Part shown: positions 25,270 to 34,323 of the stretch, piece after piece | Layout of the letters: every line of letters starts with the position of its first letter | How positions within the stretch are numbered: the first letter of the stretch is position 1 | NCBI GenBank assembly: GCA_000435595.1 | Contig: FR895439.1 | Location: 18,774 to 60,830, forward strand | Direction of reading: 5' to 3' | From: Firmicutes bacterium CAG:882 | GTDB lineage: Bacteria > Bacillota > Clostridia > Lachnospirales > Lachnospiraceae | Length of the DNA stretch: 42,057 bases | The notes under the pieces: model-generated | What the model was told of the DNA's origin: nothing | What the model saw: only the letters and a program-made list of their open reading frames with translations | Database searches by the model: none | Program-made: the position numbers and the translations under genes

Positions 25270-26289
25270 ATGTTTAATGCAGATGAATTGAAAAAGAAAT
25301 TCTTAAATGACATTGAGACAGCCCGATCAGAGAGCCAGCTCTCCGATGTATGGAAAACCTATCTCAGCAAGAACGGTTCCGTACAGGGACTTATGAATGG
25401 AATTAAGGAGGTTGCCAAGGAAGAGAAGAAGGCTTACGGTCAATTCGTAAATGAGGTTAAGAACTGGGTACAGGAAAAGTACGATGAGAAGAAGAAGGAG
25501 ATAGAAGAACTCGAGCTTCAGCAGAAGTATGAGAGAGAGACTATCGACGTAACTGTTCCTGTTAAGACAAGACCTATGGGAAATCTTCATCCGCTCACAG
25601 CCGTTAAGTATGAGATGATTAACGTGTTTGCAGGAATGGGATTTGAGATTTTTGAAGGACCTGAGATAGAGGATGATGACCACAATTTTACAAGACTTAA
25701 TGTGCTTAAGGATCATCCGTCAAGAGATATGCAGGATACATTCTGGCTCACCGACGATCTGCTTCTCCGCACACATACGTCACCGGGACAGATTCGTACA
25801 ATGGATGCAAAGAAGCCTCCTATCAAGGTATTGGTTCCGGGTAAGGTATTCCGTTCGGACTCAGATGCAACACATTCACCGATGTTCAGCCAGATGGAGG
25901 GTCTTGTTGTAGATAAGCACATCACACTCTGCGACCTTCAGGGAATGCTTGATGAGTTCGTTAAGAAGCTTTTTGCGGGCGAAGTAAAGACGAGACTCAG
26001 ACCTTCATATTTTCCGTTTACGGAACCGTCTGTTGAGGTTGATGTAAGCTGCTTTAAGTGCGGTGGATGCGGATGCTCACTCTGCAAAGGAACAGGCTGG
26101 ATAGAGGTTCTTGGCGGAGGTATTGTTAACAAGAAAGTGCTTGAAAACTGCGGAATCGATTCCGATGAATATTCAGGACTTGCATTCGGTATCGGCATCG
26201 AGCGTATAGCAATGCTTAAGTATGGTATCAATCACATGGGTAAGCTTTTTGAGAATGATATTGATTTCTTAAAGCAGTTTAAGGCATAA
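25270..26289 (+). CDS. pheS: Phenylalanyl-tRNA synthetase alpha subunit
   Basis: 339 residues. Catalytic subunit of the alpha2-beta2 class II synthetase. The N-terminal 100 residues are coiled coil (contact with tRNA-Phe). Motif 1 region: HPLTAVKYEMINVFAGMGF. Motif 2: VFRSDSDATHSPMFSQMEGL. Motif 3: GLAFGIGIERIAML. The insertion before motif 3 carries CFKCGGCGCSLCKGTGW, a Cys-rich loop common in clostridial PheS. ATG 25270 has GGAG 7 bases upstream; the frame is open further 5' but runs through the structured leader. pheT follows 22 bases later. Confidence 0.97.
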   Translation: MFNADELKKKFLNDIETARSESQLSDVWKTYLSKNGSVQGLMNGIKEVAKEEKKAYGQFVNEVKNWVQEKYDEKKKEIEELELQQKYERETIDVTVPVKTRPMGNLHPLTAVKYEMINVFAGMGFEIFEGPEIEDDDHNFTRLNVLKDHPSRDMQDTFWLTDDLLLRTHTSPGQIRTMDAKKPPIKVLVPGKVFRSDSDATHSPMFSQMEGLVVDKHITLCDLQGMLDEFVKKLFAGEVKTRLRPSYFPFTEPSVEVDVSCFKCGGCGCSLCKGTGWIEVLGGGIVNKKVLENCGIDSDEYSGLAFGIGIERIAMLKYGINHMGKLFENDIDFLKQFKA

Positions 26290-26311
26290 CAGCCGGAAAT
26301 GGAGAATAGAT

Positions 26312-28723
26312 ATGAAAGTATTACTTAGTTGGTTAAAGGATTATGTAGATATAGATGTCACTCCGCAGGAGCTTGAGAAAAAGTTCTTTGGTGCAGGTTT
26401 TGAAGTCGAGGGAGTTGAATACCTCGGTGAAAATATTGAGAAGGTTTATGTGGGACAGGTCACTTCGATAGAGAAGTATGAGGGAACACACCTTTACATC
26501 TGTCATATTGACTGCGGAGAGCAGGGACATGACCATCTTATTTTGACGGGTGCGGACAATGTATTTCAGGGTGCCAAGGTTCCGGCATGTATAGTGGGAG
26601 CAAAGCTTCCTAACGGTATGGATATAACCCCGAGAAAGATGAAGGATATGATGTCCTATGGAATGCTCTGCTCAGGCGGAGAGTTAGGTCTTAATAAGGA
26701 CTGGTATAAGGGAGCTGACGTAAACGGTATTATGATACTTGATGATGACGCTCCTGTCGGTGAGGATATCAAGACATACCTCGGACTTGATGATTATGTG
26801 TTTGATATATCAGTGACGGCCAACAGACCTGACTGCCAGTCGGTTCTCGGTCTTGCGCGTGAGGTTGCCGCATTCCTTGGAAAGGAAATCAAGCTTCCTG
26901 ATATGAGCTACACCTGTGATGAGGTGACTAAGCCGGAAATCAGCGTGACCGTTGAGAGTAAGGATATCTGTCCAAGATATTTAGGACATTATGTATATGA
27001 TGTTCAGTATAAGGAAGCTCCGCTCTGGATGAAGAGAAGACTTATTGCAGTCGGACACAATGCTATAAACGCGATGGTTGATATAACCAACTACGTTCTT
27101 GTTGAGATTGGACAGCCTATGCATGCATTTGATCTTAATACTCTTGAAGGCTCATCAATTATTGTGAGAAGAGCTGAGGATGGAGAGAAGCTTGTTACGC
27201 TTGATGGCAAGGAGAGAGTTCTTACACATAACAATCTTCTTATATGTGATAAGGTAAGGGCAGTAGGACTTGCAGGTGTCATGGGTGGTCTTAACAGTGA
27301 GATTACCGAGAATACCAAGGAAGTTCTCTTCGAGTCAGCTAAGTTTATGAAGGATAACGTAAGAAAGACAGCAAGAGGTCTTGGTATTCAGTCGGATGCG
27401 GCTTCAAGATATGAGAAGGGTATTGATGAGTACTCTGTAGAGTGCGGTATGGCAAGAGCACTCAATCTTGTGACGAAGCTTGGAGTGGCTAAGGTAAGCT
27501 CTACACACTTTGATGTCAGTGCAGGTGCATCAACTGAGAAGAGAGTGATAAAGGTTCCTACGGCAAAGGTTAATTATGTGCTTGGTATTGAAGTGCCTGA
27601 GAATGAGATGGTAAGAATTTTAAAGAATCTTGCCTTCGATGTGGAGCTTAGTGATGGGGTACTTACACTTGCGGTTCCTCGTTATCGTGAAGATATTGAG
27701 AACTATCAGGATATCGCTGAGGAGATAATAAGAGAGTACGGTTATGACAAGGTTGTTCCTACATTCCTCGGAGAAGCACTGGTAACTAACGGAGGACTCA
27801 ATGCTGCGCAGAGTAAGGAGCTTTCCGTAAAGAATTTCCTCTGTACCCAGGGCTATTATGAGATTCAGACAATTGCCATGACATCCAAGGATGAGTTTGA
27901 TGAGTTCCTGATTCCTGCTGATGCTAAGGAGAGAAAGGTTATAGAGATATTGAATCCTATAACAGAGAATCTCAGCATTATGAGAACGCTCATGGCTCCT
28001 GCCATGGTAAGGGCAATCGAGAACAATATCAAGAACGGAAATACGGATTTGAGGTTCTTCGAGCTTGCCAATGTATATATTCCTAAGTCATTACCGCTCA
28101 CGGAGGCACCCGATGAGGTTAAGACATTGTGCCTTGGTACATCAGGTTCGGAGGAAGATTTCTTCACAATGAAGGAAACACTTGAGAATCTTGCTTCCTA
28201 TAATAATATCAAATTTACCTATAAGAGAGGTAATGTCCCGTATCTTCATCCGGGAAGAACGGCAGAGGTATATTGTGACGGTACATTGATAGGTACATTT
28301 GGTCAGTTAAGATATGATGTTGTTGATTCGATGGCTATTGCCAAGGATAAGAAAAGCGACACTAAGATATTTATTGCCGAGCTCAACTATGATGTCTTAA
28401 AAACTAAGTTTAAAGAGGAGATAACATACACACCGGAGTCGACATTTGCCAAGACAGGCAGAGATATCGCAGTGATAGTTGACAAGAAGGTTGAGTGTGG
28501 TGATATCATTGCCACAATCGAGAAAGCTGATGCACTTGTATCTGAGGTTGATGTTTTCGATATTTTTGAGAGCGAAAAGCTTGGCTTCGGCAAGAAGAGC
28601 ATGGCATTCAGAATTGTGTTTGCATCACATGAGCAGGATGTAACCGACGAGATGACAGACAAGGCTGTGGACGGAATAGTCAAGCTTTTAAGAGATGTAT
28701 ACGGTGCTCTTATGAGAAGCTGA
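26312..28723 (+). CDS. pheT: Phenylalanyl-tRNA synthetase beta subunit
   Basis: 803 residues, full length. Domain order is standard: N-terminal B1 (SWLKDYVDID), EMAP/OB-type tRNA-binding domain (about 40-150, with TGADNV and GMLCSGGELGL), B3/B4 editing domain (about 210-385, with VDITNYV and GVMGG), B5 (about 405-475), catalytic-like core (about 490-680) and C-terminal FDX-ACB anticodon-binding domain (about 705-803, TFAKTGRDIAVIV). It edits Tyr-tRNA-Phe and binds tRNA. GGAG lies before ATG 26312, and a strong terminator follows. Confidence 0.97.
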   Translation: MKVLLSWLKDYVDIDVTPQELEKKFFGAGFEVEGVEYLGENIEKVYVGQVTSIEKYEGTHLYICHIDCGEQGHDHLILTGADNVFQGAKVPACIVGAKLPNGMDITPRKMKDMMSYGMLCSGGELGLNKDWYKGADVNGIMILDDDAPVGEDIKTYLGLDDYVFDISVTANRPDCQSVLGLAREVAAFLGKEIKLPDMSYTCDEVTKPEISVTVESKDICPRYLGHYVYDVQYKEAPLWMKRRLIAVGHNAINAMVDITNYVLVEIGQPMHAFDLNTLEGSSIIVRRAEDGEKLVTLDGKERVLTHNNLLICDKVRAVGLAGVMGGLNSEITENTKEVLFESAKFMKDNVRKTARGLGIQSDAASRYEKGIDEYSVECGMARALNLVTKLGVAKVSSTHFDVSAGASTEKRVIKVPTAKVNYVLGIEVPENEMVRILKNLAFDVELSDGVLTLAVPRYREDIENYQDIAEEIIREYGYDKVVPTFLGEALVTNGGLNAAQSKELSVKNFLCTQGYYEIQTIAMTSKDEFDEFLIPADAKERKVIEILNPITENLSIMRTLMAPAMVRAIENNIKNGNTDLRFFELANVYIPKSLPLTEAPDEVKTLCLGTSGSEEDFFTMKETLENLASYNNIKFTYKRGNVPYLHPGRTAEVYCDGTLIGTFGQLRYDVVDSMAIAKDKKSDTKIFIAELNYDVLKTKFKEEITYTPESTFAKTGRDIAVIVDKKVECGDIIATIEKADALVSEVDVFDIFESEKLGFGKKSMAFRIVFASHEQDVTDEMTDKAVDGIVKLLRDVYGALMRS

Positions 28724-28752
28724 CAGTTGGAAAATCTGTTATTTTAAAAGAT

Positions 28753-28806
28753 AAAAGCTGTGACCCGGGTCCCTCAATATGGGACATCCGGGTTGCAGCT
28801 TTTGCT
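28753..28806 (+). terminator. Terminator of pheST
   Basis: A long stem AAAAGCTG..GACCCGG..GTCCC (from 28753) pairs with GGGAC..CCGGGTT..CAGCTTTT (to 28803), loop TCAATAT. The T-run is short (TTTTGC). Confidence 0.8.
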
Positions 28807-28942
28807 ATTTCAGTAAATGGTAAAAATGAAATAACAATATAGGCCTAATTGCCTATAATGCAATAGAACAATAACTATAGATTTTAGGTGCCGTTGAGGA
28901 TATAATAACAACATATAATTGTATACACAGGAGTGAAGTATT

Positions 28943-29968
28943 TTGAATTTACATGATTTTAGTTATGATTTACCGCAGGAGCTTATTGCACAGGATCCGT
29001 TAGAGGACAGATCTTCATCGAGGCTTATGCTGCTTGATAAGAATACAGGTGCCATACAGCACAAGATATTTAAGGATATAGTTGACTATATCAATCCCGG
29101 AGACTGTCTTGTTCTCAATAATACGAAGGTTATTCCGGCAAGACTTATGGGTGTAAGAGAGGGAACCGGAGCTTCTATAGAGGTTCTTCTGTTAAAGAGA
29201 CGAGAGAATGATATATGGGAAGTGCTTGTAAAGCCCGGAAAGAAGGCAAGACCGGGAGACAGAATAGTGTTCGGTGAAGGCAGATTAACTGCTGAAGTGC
29301 TTGATGTTGTCGAGGATGGAAACCGACTTATACGGTTTTACTATGACGGTGTGTTCGAGGCAGTGCTTGACGAATTGGGACAGATGCCTCTTCCTCCGTA
29401 TATTACACATAAGCTTCAGGATAAGAACAGATACCAGACAGTGTACGCTAAGTATGAGGGTTCAGCGGCGGCACCTACAGCCGGGCTTCATTTTACCAAG
29501 GAACTTCTGGAAACGCTTAAGAATAAGGGGGTTATCATAGCGAATGTTACTCTTCATGTAGGACTTGGAACATTCAGACCCGTCAAGGTTGAGAACATAC
29601 AGGAGCATCATATGCATTCTGAGATGTTTGTTGTGACTGAGGAGGAAGCGGCAAAGATTAATGCTGCCCGTGCGGCAGGAGGAAGAATAATCTGCGTCGG
29701 AACAACGAGCCTTAGAACTCTTGAGTCGACTACGGATGAGAACGGAATCGTGCATCCTGACAGCAGAGAGACGGATATATTCATATATCCGGGATATAAG
29801 TTTAAGGCGGCAGATTGTCTTATAACGAATTTTCATCTGCCGGAGTCAACACTTCTCATGCTGGTATCGGCACTTGCCGGACGGGAGAATATTCTCAATG
29901 CTTATGAGACTGCAGTTAAGGAAAAATACAGATTTTTCAGTTTTGGAGACGCAATGTTCATTTCATAG
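28943..29968 (+). CDS. queA: S-adenosylmethionine:tRNA ribosyltransferase-isomerase
   Basis: 341 residues. Moves the ribosyl part of SAM onto preQ1-34 of tRNA to make epoxyqueuosine. Family marks: FSYDLPQELIAQDPLEDRSSSRL at the start, LVLNNTKVIPARL, YAKYEGSAAAPTAGLHFT, HVGLGTFRPV, and TNFHLPESTLLMLVSA. The start codon is TTG at 28943, with AGGAG 9 bases upstream; it aligns with the usual family start, and the nearby ATG is out of frame. No tgt gene is visible next to it. Confidence 0.95.
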   Translation: MNLHDFSYDLPQELIAQDPLEDRSSSRLMLLDKNTGAIQHKIFKDIVDYINPGDCLVLNNTKVIPARLMGVREGTGASIEVLLLKRRENDIWEVLVKPGKKARPGDRIVFGEGRLTAEVLDVVEDGNRLIRFYYDGVFEAVLDELGQMPLPPYITHKLQDKNRYQTVYAKYEGSAAAPTAGLHFTKELLETLKNKGVIIANVTLHVGLGTFRPVKVENIQEHHMHSEMFVVTEEEAAKINAARAAGGRIICVGTTSLRTLESTTDENGIVHPDSRETDIFIYPGYKFKAADCLITNFHLPESTLLMLVSALAGRENILNAYETAVKEKYRFFSFGDAMFIS

Positions 29969-29983
29969 AAGGAGGAAGGTATA

Positions 29984-30343
29984 ATGTCGGAAATTCAAGA
30001 GAAGAGAAAGTCAAAGAGAATGGGAATCAATGTAAAGATTAAGCTTCAGAAGGTGACTGACAATCATGTTCCGATGGGACTTAAAGAGGAAGAATTTGAA
30101 GTGAATGTTGTTAACATTTCAAAGGATGGAATGGCATTCAGAACAAAGGAGAGACTTGCTCTTAATTCATTTTACGATACACAGGTTGTATTGTGGACAA
30201 AGGAATCCTTCGATACCGTTATCGAGATTGTGAGAATGGAGAACTTTGGCGAGGAAGAGACATTATATGGCTGCCGCTTTGTCGGAATAAGCGCTGCTGA
30301 TCAGTTTAAAATAGATGTTTATCAGATAGTATCTGAGAACTGA
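29984..30343 (+). CDS. PilZ-domain c-di-GMP receptor protein
   Basis: 119 residues, a single PilZ domain. Both halves of the c-di-GMP site are present: RxxxR in RKSKR (residues 8-12) and NxSxxG in NISKDG (about 44-49). The strand YGCRFVGIS follows later, as usual. Probably binds c-di-GMP and alters a partner protein. GGAGG is 7 bases before the ATG. It sits 15 bases after queA and 23 before the ABC ATPase, so it is likely cotranscribed with both. The GGDEF protein at 10573 is a possible source of ligand. Confidence 0.92.
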   Translation: MSEIQEKRKSKRMGINVKIKLQKVTDNHVPMGLKEEEFEVNVVNISKDGMAFRTKERLALNSFYDTQVVLWTKESFDTVIEIVRMENFGEEETLYGCRFVGISAADQFKIDVYQIVSEN

Positions 30344-30366
30344 TACGGCGTGGGGAGAGAATAATT

Positions 30367-31053
30367 ATGGTGGAATGTGTTAATCTCAGGAAAAAATATA
30401 TGACTGTGACGGCTGTGGAGGATATTTCGCTTAATATTCAGGCGGGAAAGATGTACGCACTGTTAGGTCCTAACGGAAGCGGTAAGACCACACTCATGAA
30501 GATGATTGCGGGGCTCACGAGACAGACATCGGGCACGCTTCTGTATGAGGGACAGCCGATTGGCGTGGAGTCTAAGAAACATATCGCTTATATGCCTACG
30601 GAGAGCTATTTCTATTCCTACATGAATTGTCTTGATATCGGCAAATATTACAGTGACTTTTTTGAGGATTTTTCAATGGAGAAGTACAGACAGCTTCTTG
30701 ATGAGATGGAGCTTGATATCAGACAGAAGGCGAATAAAATGTCATCTGGAATGATGGCAAAGCTTAAGATTGCGGCAACACTTGCAAGGGACAGCAGACT
30801 GATAATGCTTGATGAACCGCTTAACGGAATTGACATAATTGCCCGCGAGAAGATTATTAACACAATAATGGCAAGTGCTGACGGACACAGAGCATTCATA
30901 CTGTCAAGCCATCTTGTTGATGAACTTGAGAAGATAATTGACTATGCTGTCTTCATAAAGAAGGGTACAGTCATCATGCAGGGAGATGCTGAGGCTCTAT
31001 GTCAGGAGTCGGGCAAGTCGATTGTTGAACTCTATAAGAGTATCTATGCATAG
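30367..31053 (+). CDS. ABC transporter ATP-binding protein
   Basis: 228 residues, one nucleotide-binding domain. Walker A GPNGSGKTT (about 34-42), signature-like MSSGMMAKLKIA (the usual LSGGQ is degenerate), Walker B LIMLDEPLNGID, and switch His in SSHLVDE. This type pairs with ABC-2 permeases for export of drugs, peptides or lipids. The permease gene follows directly. Confidence 0.95.
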   Translation: MVECVNLRKKYMTVTAVEDISLNIQAGKMYALLGPNGSGKTTLMKMIAGLTRQTSGTLLYEGQPIGVESKKHIAYMPTESYFYSYMNCLDIGKYYSDFFEDFSMEKYRQLLDEMELDIRQKANKMSSGMMAKLKIAATLARDSRLIMLDEPLNGIDIIAREKIINTIMASADGHRAFILSSHLVDELEKIIDYAVFIKKGTVIMQGDAEALCQESGKSIVELYKSIYA

Positions 31054-31069
31054 AGCGGGGGAGAATGAT

Positions 31070-31837
31070 ATGCTAAAGCTTATAAAATACGAGTTTCGTA
31101 AAAATTTGTATGGAATTGCGGTAATGCTGGGCATTATTGCACTTGCTCAGATATATTTTATGTATGCCTGCTTTATTGACCAGAACAGGAATAAGGCACT
31201 TGCCGGTGCATGGATATTGTTCTTTTGCGCTGTTGTGTGCTTCTTTATGGTATTTGCGTTCGGAATTGTCACATACAGCAGGGAATTGTCGAACAAGACC
31301 AGCTATCTTGTGTTCATGACTCCTAACAGGTCGATAAAGATTATCGGTTCCAAGCTTTTGTTCACCTTTCTGAACGGGGTGATGGTTGCACTACTGCTTG
31401 CCGGGCTGTGGCTTATAGACTGGAAGCTTCTGATGGATATGTGGGAGCAGGAGGTAAGCGTAATCGAGATGGTATTTGACCTTGTGAAGAATTTCGGAAT
31501 TAATGTTACCGATATTGCCTACGGAATTTCTTTATTTGTCATTAATTTCCTTATCAATTTCTTCATGGCTGTCACACTGGCTTATCTGTGCATTACATTA
31601 ACCGCAACGGTACTACAGAACCGAAAGATTAAGGGATTAATAAGTGTTATTCTGTACATATTCTTGTTCTATGCAGTCAATAAAATCGGAGGTCTGCTTC
31701 CTGTATTGTATGAGTCACCTGAGAACATGCAGCAGGTGGTAATAACAGCCCTGCCGTGTATGGTTTTCTTTCTTATTATAATAGCAGGAGCTGTTGTGGG
31801 AACAGCGCAGCTTCTCGACAAGAAAGTAAGCTTATAA
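31070..31837 (+). CDS. ABC-2-type transporter permease
   Basis: 255 residues with about six membrane helices, starting MLKLIKYEFRKNLYG, the usual cytoplasmic entry of ABC-2 permeases. A region TYSRELSNKTSYLVFMTPNRS matches the conserved loop after the second helix. ATG 31070 follows GGGGGAGA; a longer frame overlapping the ATPase gene has no site. Partner of the ATPase 16 bases upstream. Substrate unknown. Confidence 0.9.
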   Translation: MLKLIKYEFRKNLYGIAVMLGIIALAQIYFMYACFIDQNRNKALAGAWILFFCAVVCFFMVFAFGIVTYSRELSNKTSYLVFMTPNRSIKIIGSKLLFTFLNGVMVALLLAGLWLIDWKLLMDMWEQEVSVIEMVFDLVKNFGINVTDIAYGISLFVINFLINFFMAVTLAYLCITLTATVLQNRKIKGLISVILYIFLFYAVNKIGGLLPVLYESPENMQQVVITALPCMVFFLIIIAGAVVGTAQLLDKKVSL

Positions 31838-31849
31838 AATAATATGTAA

Positions 31850-31899
31850 GATATCAGGGTCAAAAGGTCAGAAATCTGAAGCAATCCGGATCATATATA
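31850..31899 (+). repeat. Dispersed repeat B, copy 2 (right end lost)
   Basis: 40 bases (31850-31889) are identical to copy 3 (38752-38791), beginning GATATCAGGGTCAAAAGG. The matching inverted right end is not found, so the copy is truncated or diverged. It lies between the convergent ABC permease and FeoAB genes. Confidence 0.8.
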
Positions 31900-31924
31900 T
31901 TTGCTGTCAAAGCATGCCTGAATC

Positions 31925-34264
31925 CTACACAAAAATCCCCACAATAAGTTTGACAATGAGTGCTGCCAGCCAGGCTATGGCACACTGCCAGAGCACTACA
32001 CCTACCGCCCACTTTGCGCCGAGTTCGCGCTTGATGGCAGCAATTGCAGCTACACAAGGTGTATAGAGCAGACTGAATGTCAGAAGTGCCGCTGCTGCAA
32101 CAGGTGAGAGCACTGTACTTATTCCTGCGCCGAAGAGCACCTCAAGCGTTGAGACTACACTCTCCTTTGCCATGAAGCCACTGATGAGCGATGTGCAGAT
32201 ACGCCAGTCACCAAGACCGAGCGGTCTGAATATCGGAACTAATAATCCGGATATTGCGGCAAGTATACTGTCACCTGAATCCGCGACTAAGTTAAAGTGC
32301 AGGTCAAAACTCTGTAATAGCCATACGATAATCGTTGCTATGAGAATTACGGAAAATGCTTTCTGGAGGAAATCCTTTGCTTTCTCCCAGAGAAGCTGTC
32401 CTACATTCTTAGGACTTGGAAGTCTGTAATTCGGAAGCTCCATGACAAACGGCACCGGCTCACCCTTAAACAGCGTTCCTTTATAGAGAAACGCCACAAG
32501 AATGCCTACAATAATTCCGAGAAGATAAAGTCCCGCCATTATGAAGCCTCCCTGCTTCGGGAAGAATACGCTGACAAAGAATGCATATATCGGAAGCTTA
32601 GCAGTACAGCTCATAAACGGTGTGAGAAGTATTGTCATTTTTCTGTCTCTCTCGCTTGTGAGTGTTCTTGTAGCCATCACGGCAGGAACCGTACAGCCGA
32701 AGCCAATAAGCATAGGAACTATACTTCTTCCTGACAATCCGATTTTGCGGAGAAGCTTATCCATCATAAATGCAACTCGTGCTATGTATCCGCTGTCCTC
32801 CATGAGTGAGAGAAAGAAGAAAAGCGTAACTATAATAGGCAGGAAACTAAGCACGCTTCCAACACCTGTGAATATACCGTCAATTACCAGGCTTTTCAAT
32901 GTGCTGTTTACATTGGCCGCCGTCATCGCTGCTTCCGTCAGAGCGCTGAGCTTATCAATGCCAAGCTCAAGAAGTCCCTGAAGCCATGCCCCTATGACAT
33001 TGAAGGTAAGGTAAAATACAAGAATCATTATTGCTATAAAGCACGGAATTCCCGTGTACTTTCCGGTGAGAACACGGTCAATCTTCTCACTTCGTATGCG
33101 CTCCTTGCTCTCCTTTGGCTTGACAACCGTCTGCTCGCATAATCTTTCAATAAAATCGAATCTCATATCGGCGATTGCGGCACTTCTGTCAAGCCCACGC
33201 TCAGTCTCCATCTGCTTCACAATGTGTGAGAGCATTTCCGTCTCGTTCTCATCCAGTTTGAGCTTATCTATTATGAGGTGATCCCCCTCTATAGCCTTGG
33301 TGGCTGCAAATCTCACCGGAATCCCTGCACTCTCTGCATGATCCTCTATAAGATGTTCCACGGCATGTATGCAGCGGTGAACCGCACCGCCATGATCCTG
33401 TTTGTCACAGAAGTCCTGTCTCAACGGGCACTCCTGATACTTTGCTATGTGTAGAGCATGCTTTATAAGCTCATCAACGCCCTCATTCTTTGCTGCAGAA
33501 ATAGGAACGACAGGTACGCCTAACATTCCCTCCATCGCATTGACATCTATTGAACCATGATTTCCCGTGAGTTCATCCATCATGTTGATTGCAATGACCA
33601 TAGGAATATCCATCTCAAGAAGCTGCATTGTAAGATACAGATTTCTCTCTATGTTCGTCGCATCGACAATGTTAATTATCGCCTTAGGATGGTCGTTGAG
33701 CACAAAGTTACGCGACACAATCTCCTCACTGCTGTAAGGCGACATTGAATATATTCCCGGCAGATCCGTTATGTCGGTGTTGGGATATCCCTTTATCGAG
33801 CCATCCTTTCTGTCAACGGTTACACCCGGAAAGTTTCCGACATGCTGGTTAGAGCCTGTGAGCTGATTAAAAAGTGTTGTCTTTCCGCAGTTCTGATTGC
33901 CTACCAGTGCATAGGTAAGCTTCGTTCCCTCAGGGAGCGGGTTCTCATCCTTCTTAGAGTGGAATTTTCCTTCCTCACCCAATCCCGGATGCTCCGACTC
34001 CTTCCCATTAATGGTTCGTTCGTGGCTTCTGCTTCTTTTAGCTATAGTCTCAATCTCAATCTGTGCCGCCTCCACAAGGCGCAGTGTGAGTTCGTATCCA
34101 TGAATCTGCAGCTCCATCGGGTCCCCCATGGGAGCCAGCTTCACAACAGTTACCTCTGCTCCCGGAATCATACCCATATCAAGGAAGTGCTGTCTTAAGG
34201 CACCACCTCCGCCAACGGACTTAATAACACCGCTTTTTCCAATCTGTAATTCATTTAATTTCAT
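31925..34264 (-). CDS. feoB: FeoA-FeoB fusion, ferrous iron transporter
   Basis: 779 residues. Residues 1-75 are a FeoA SH3-like domain (MKLNELQIGKSGVIKSV, ending IEIETI). A 40-residue polar linker leads to the FeoB G domain: G1 GNQNCGKTT (122-130), G3 DLPG, G4 NMMD, G5 SAA. A helical insertion and the membrane part with two Gate domains follow, closing with the transmembrane tail. FeoB imports Fe2+. ATG 34264 is chosen because GGAAGAA lies 6 bases upstream; the frame extends to 34327 without another good site. It starts 60 bases after the chemoreceptor stop codon. Confidence 0.96.
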   Translation of the reverse strand: MKLNELQIGKSGVIKSVGGGGALRQHFLDMGMIPGAEVTVVKLAPMGDPMELQIHGYELTLRLVEAAQIEIETIAKRSRSHERTINGKESEHPGLGEEGKFHSKKDENPLPEGTKLTYALVGNQNCGKTTLFNQLTGSNQHVGNFPGVTVDRKDGSIKGYPNTDITDLPGIYSMSPYSSEEIVSRNFVLNDHPKAIINIVDATNIERNLYLTMQLLEMDIPMVIAINMMDELTGNHGSIDVNAMEGMLGVPVVPISAAKNEGVDELIKHALHIAKYQECPLRQDFCDKQDHGGAVHRCIHAVEHLIEDHAESAGIPVRFAATKAIEGDHLIIDKLKLDENETEMLSHIVKQMETERGLDRSAAIADMRFDFIERLCEQTVVKPKESKERIRSEKIDRVLTGKYTGIPCFIAIMILVFYLTFNVIGAWLQGLLELGIDKLSALTEAAMTAANVNSTLKSLVIDGIFTGVGSVLSFLPIIVTLFFFLSLMEDSGYIARVAFMMDKLLRKIGLSGRSIVPMLIGFGCTVPAVMATRTLTSERDRKMTILLTPFMSCTAKLPIYAFFVSVFFPKQGGFIMAGLYLLGIIVGILVAFLYKGTLFKGEPVPFVMELPNYRLPSPKNVGQLLWEKAKDFLQKAFSVILIATIIVWLLQSFDLHFNLVADSGDSILAAISGLLVPIFRPLGLGDWRICTSLISGFMAKESVVSTLEVLFGAGISTVLSPVAAAALLTFSLLYTPCVAAIAAIKRELGAKWAVGVVLWQCAIAWLAALIVKLIVGIFV

Positions 34265-34323
34265 ACATAATTCTTCCATCTTATTTTTTATGGCGACGGA
34301 ACTTTCCGATGTGACCGGGCAGG

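Noticed and set aside
28841..28866. ATAGGC/GCCTAT dyad before queA as another repeat A copy or a preQ1 riboswitch
   Set aside because: Only a few bases resemble the end of repeat A, and the preQ1 aptamer pattern is not visible.
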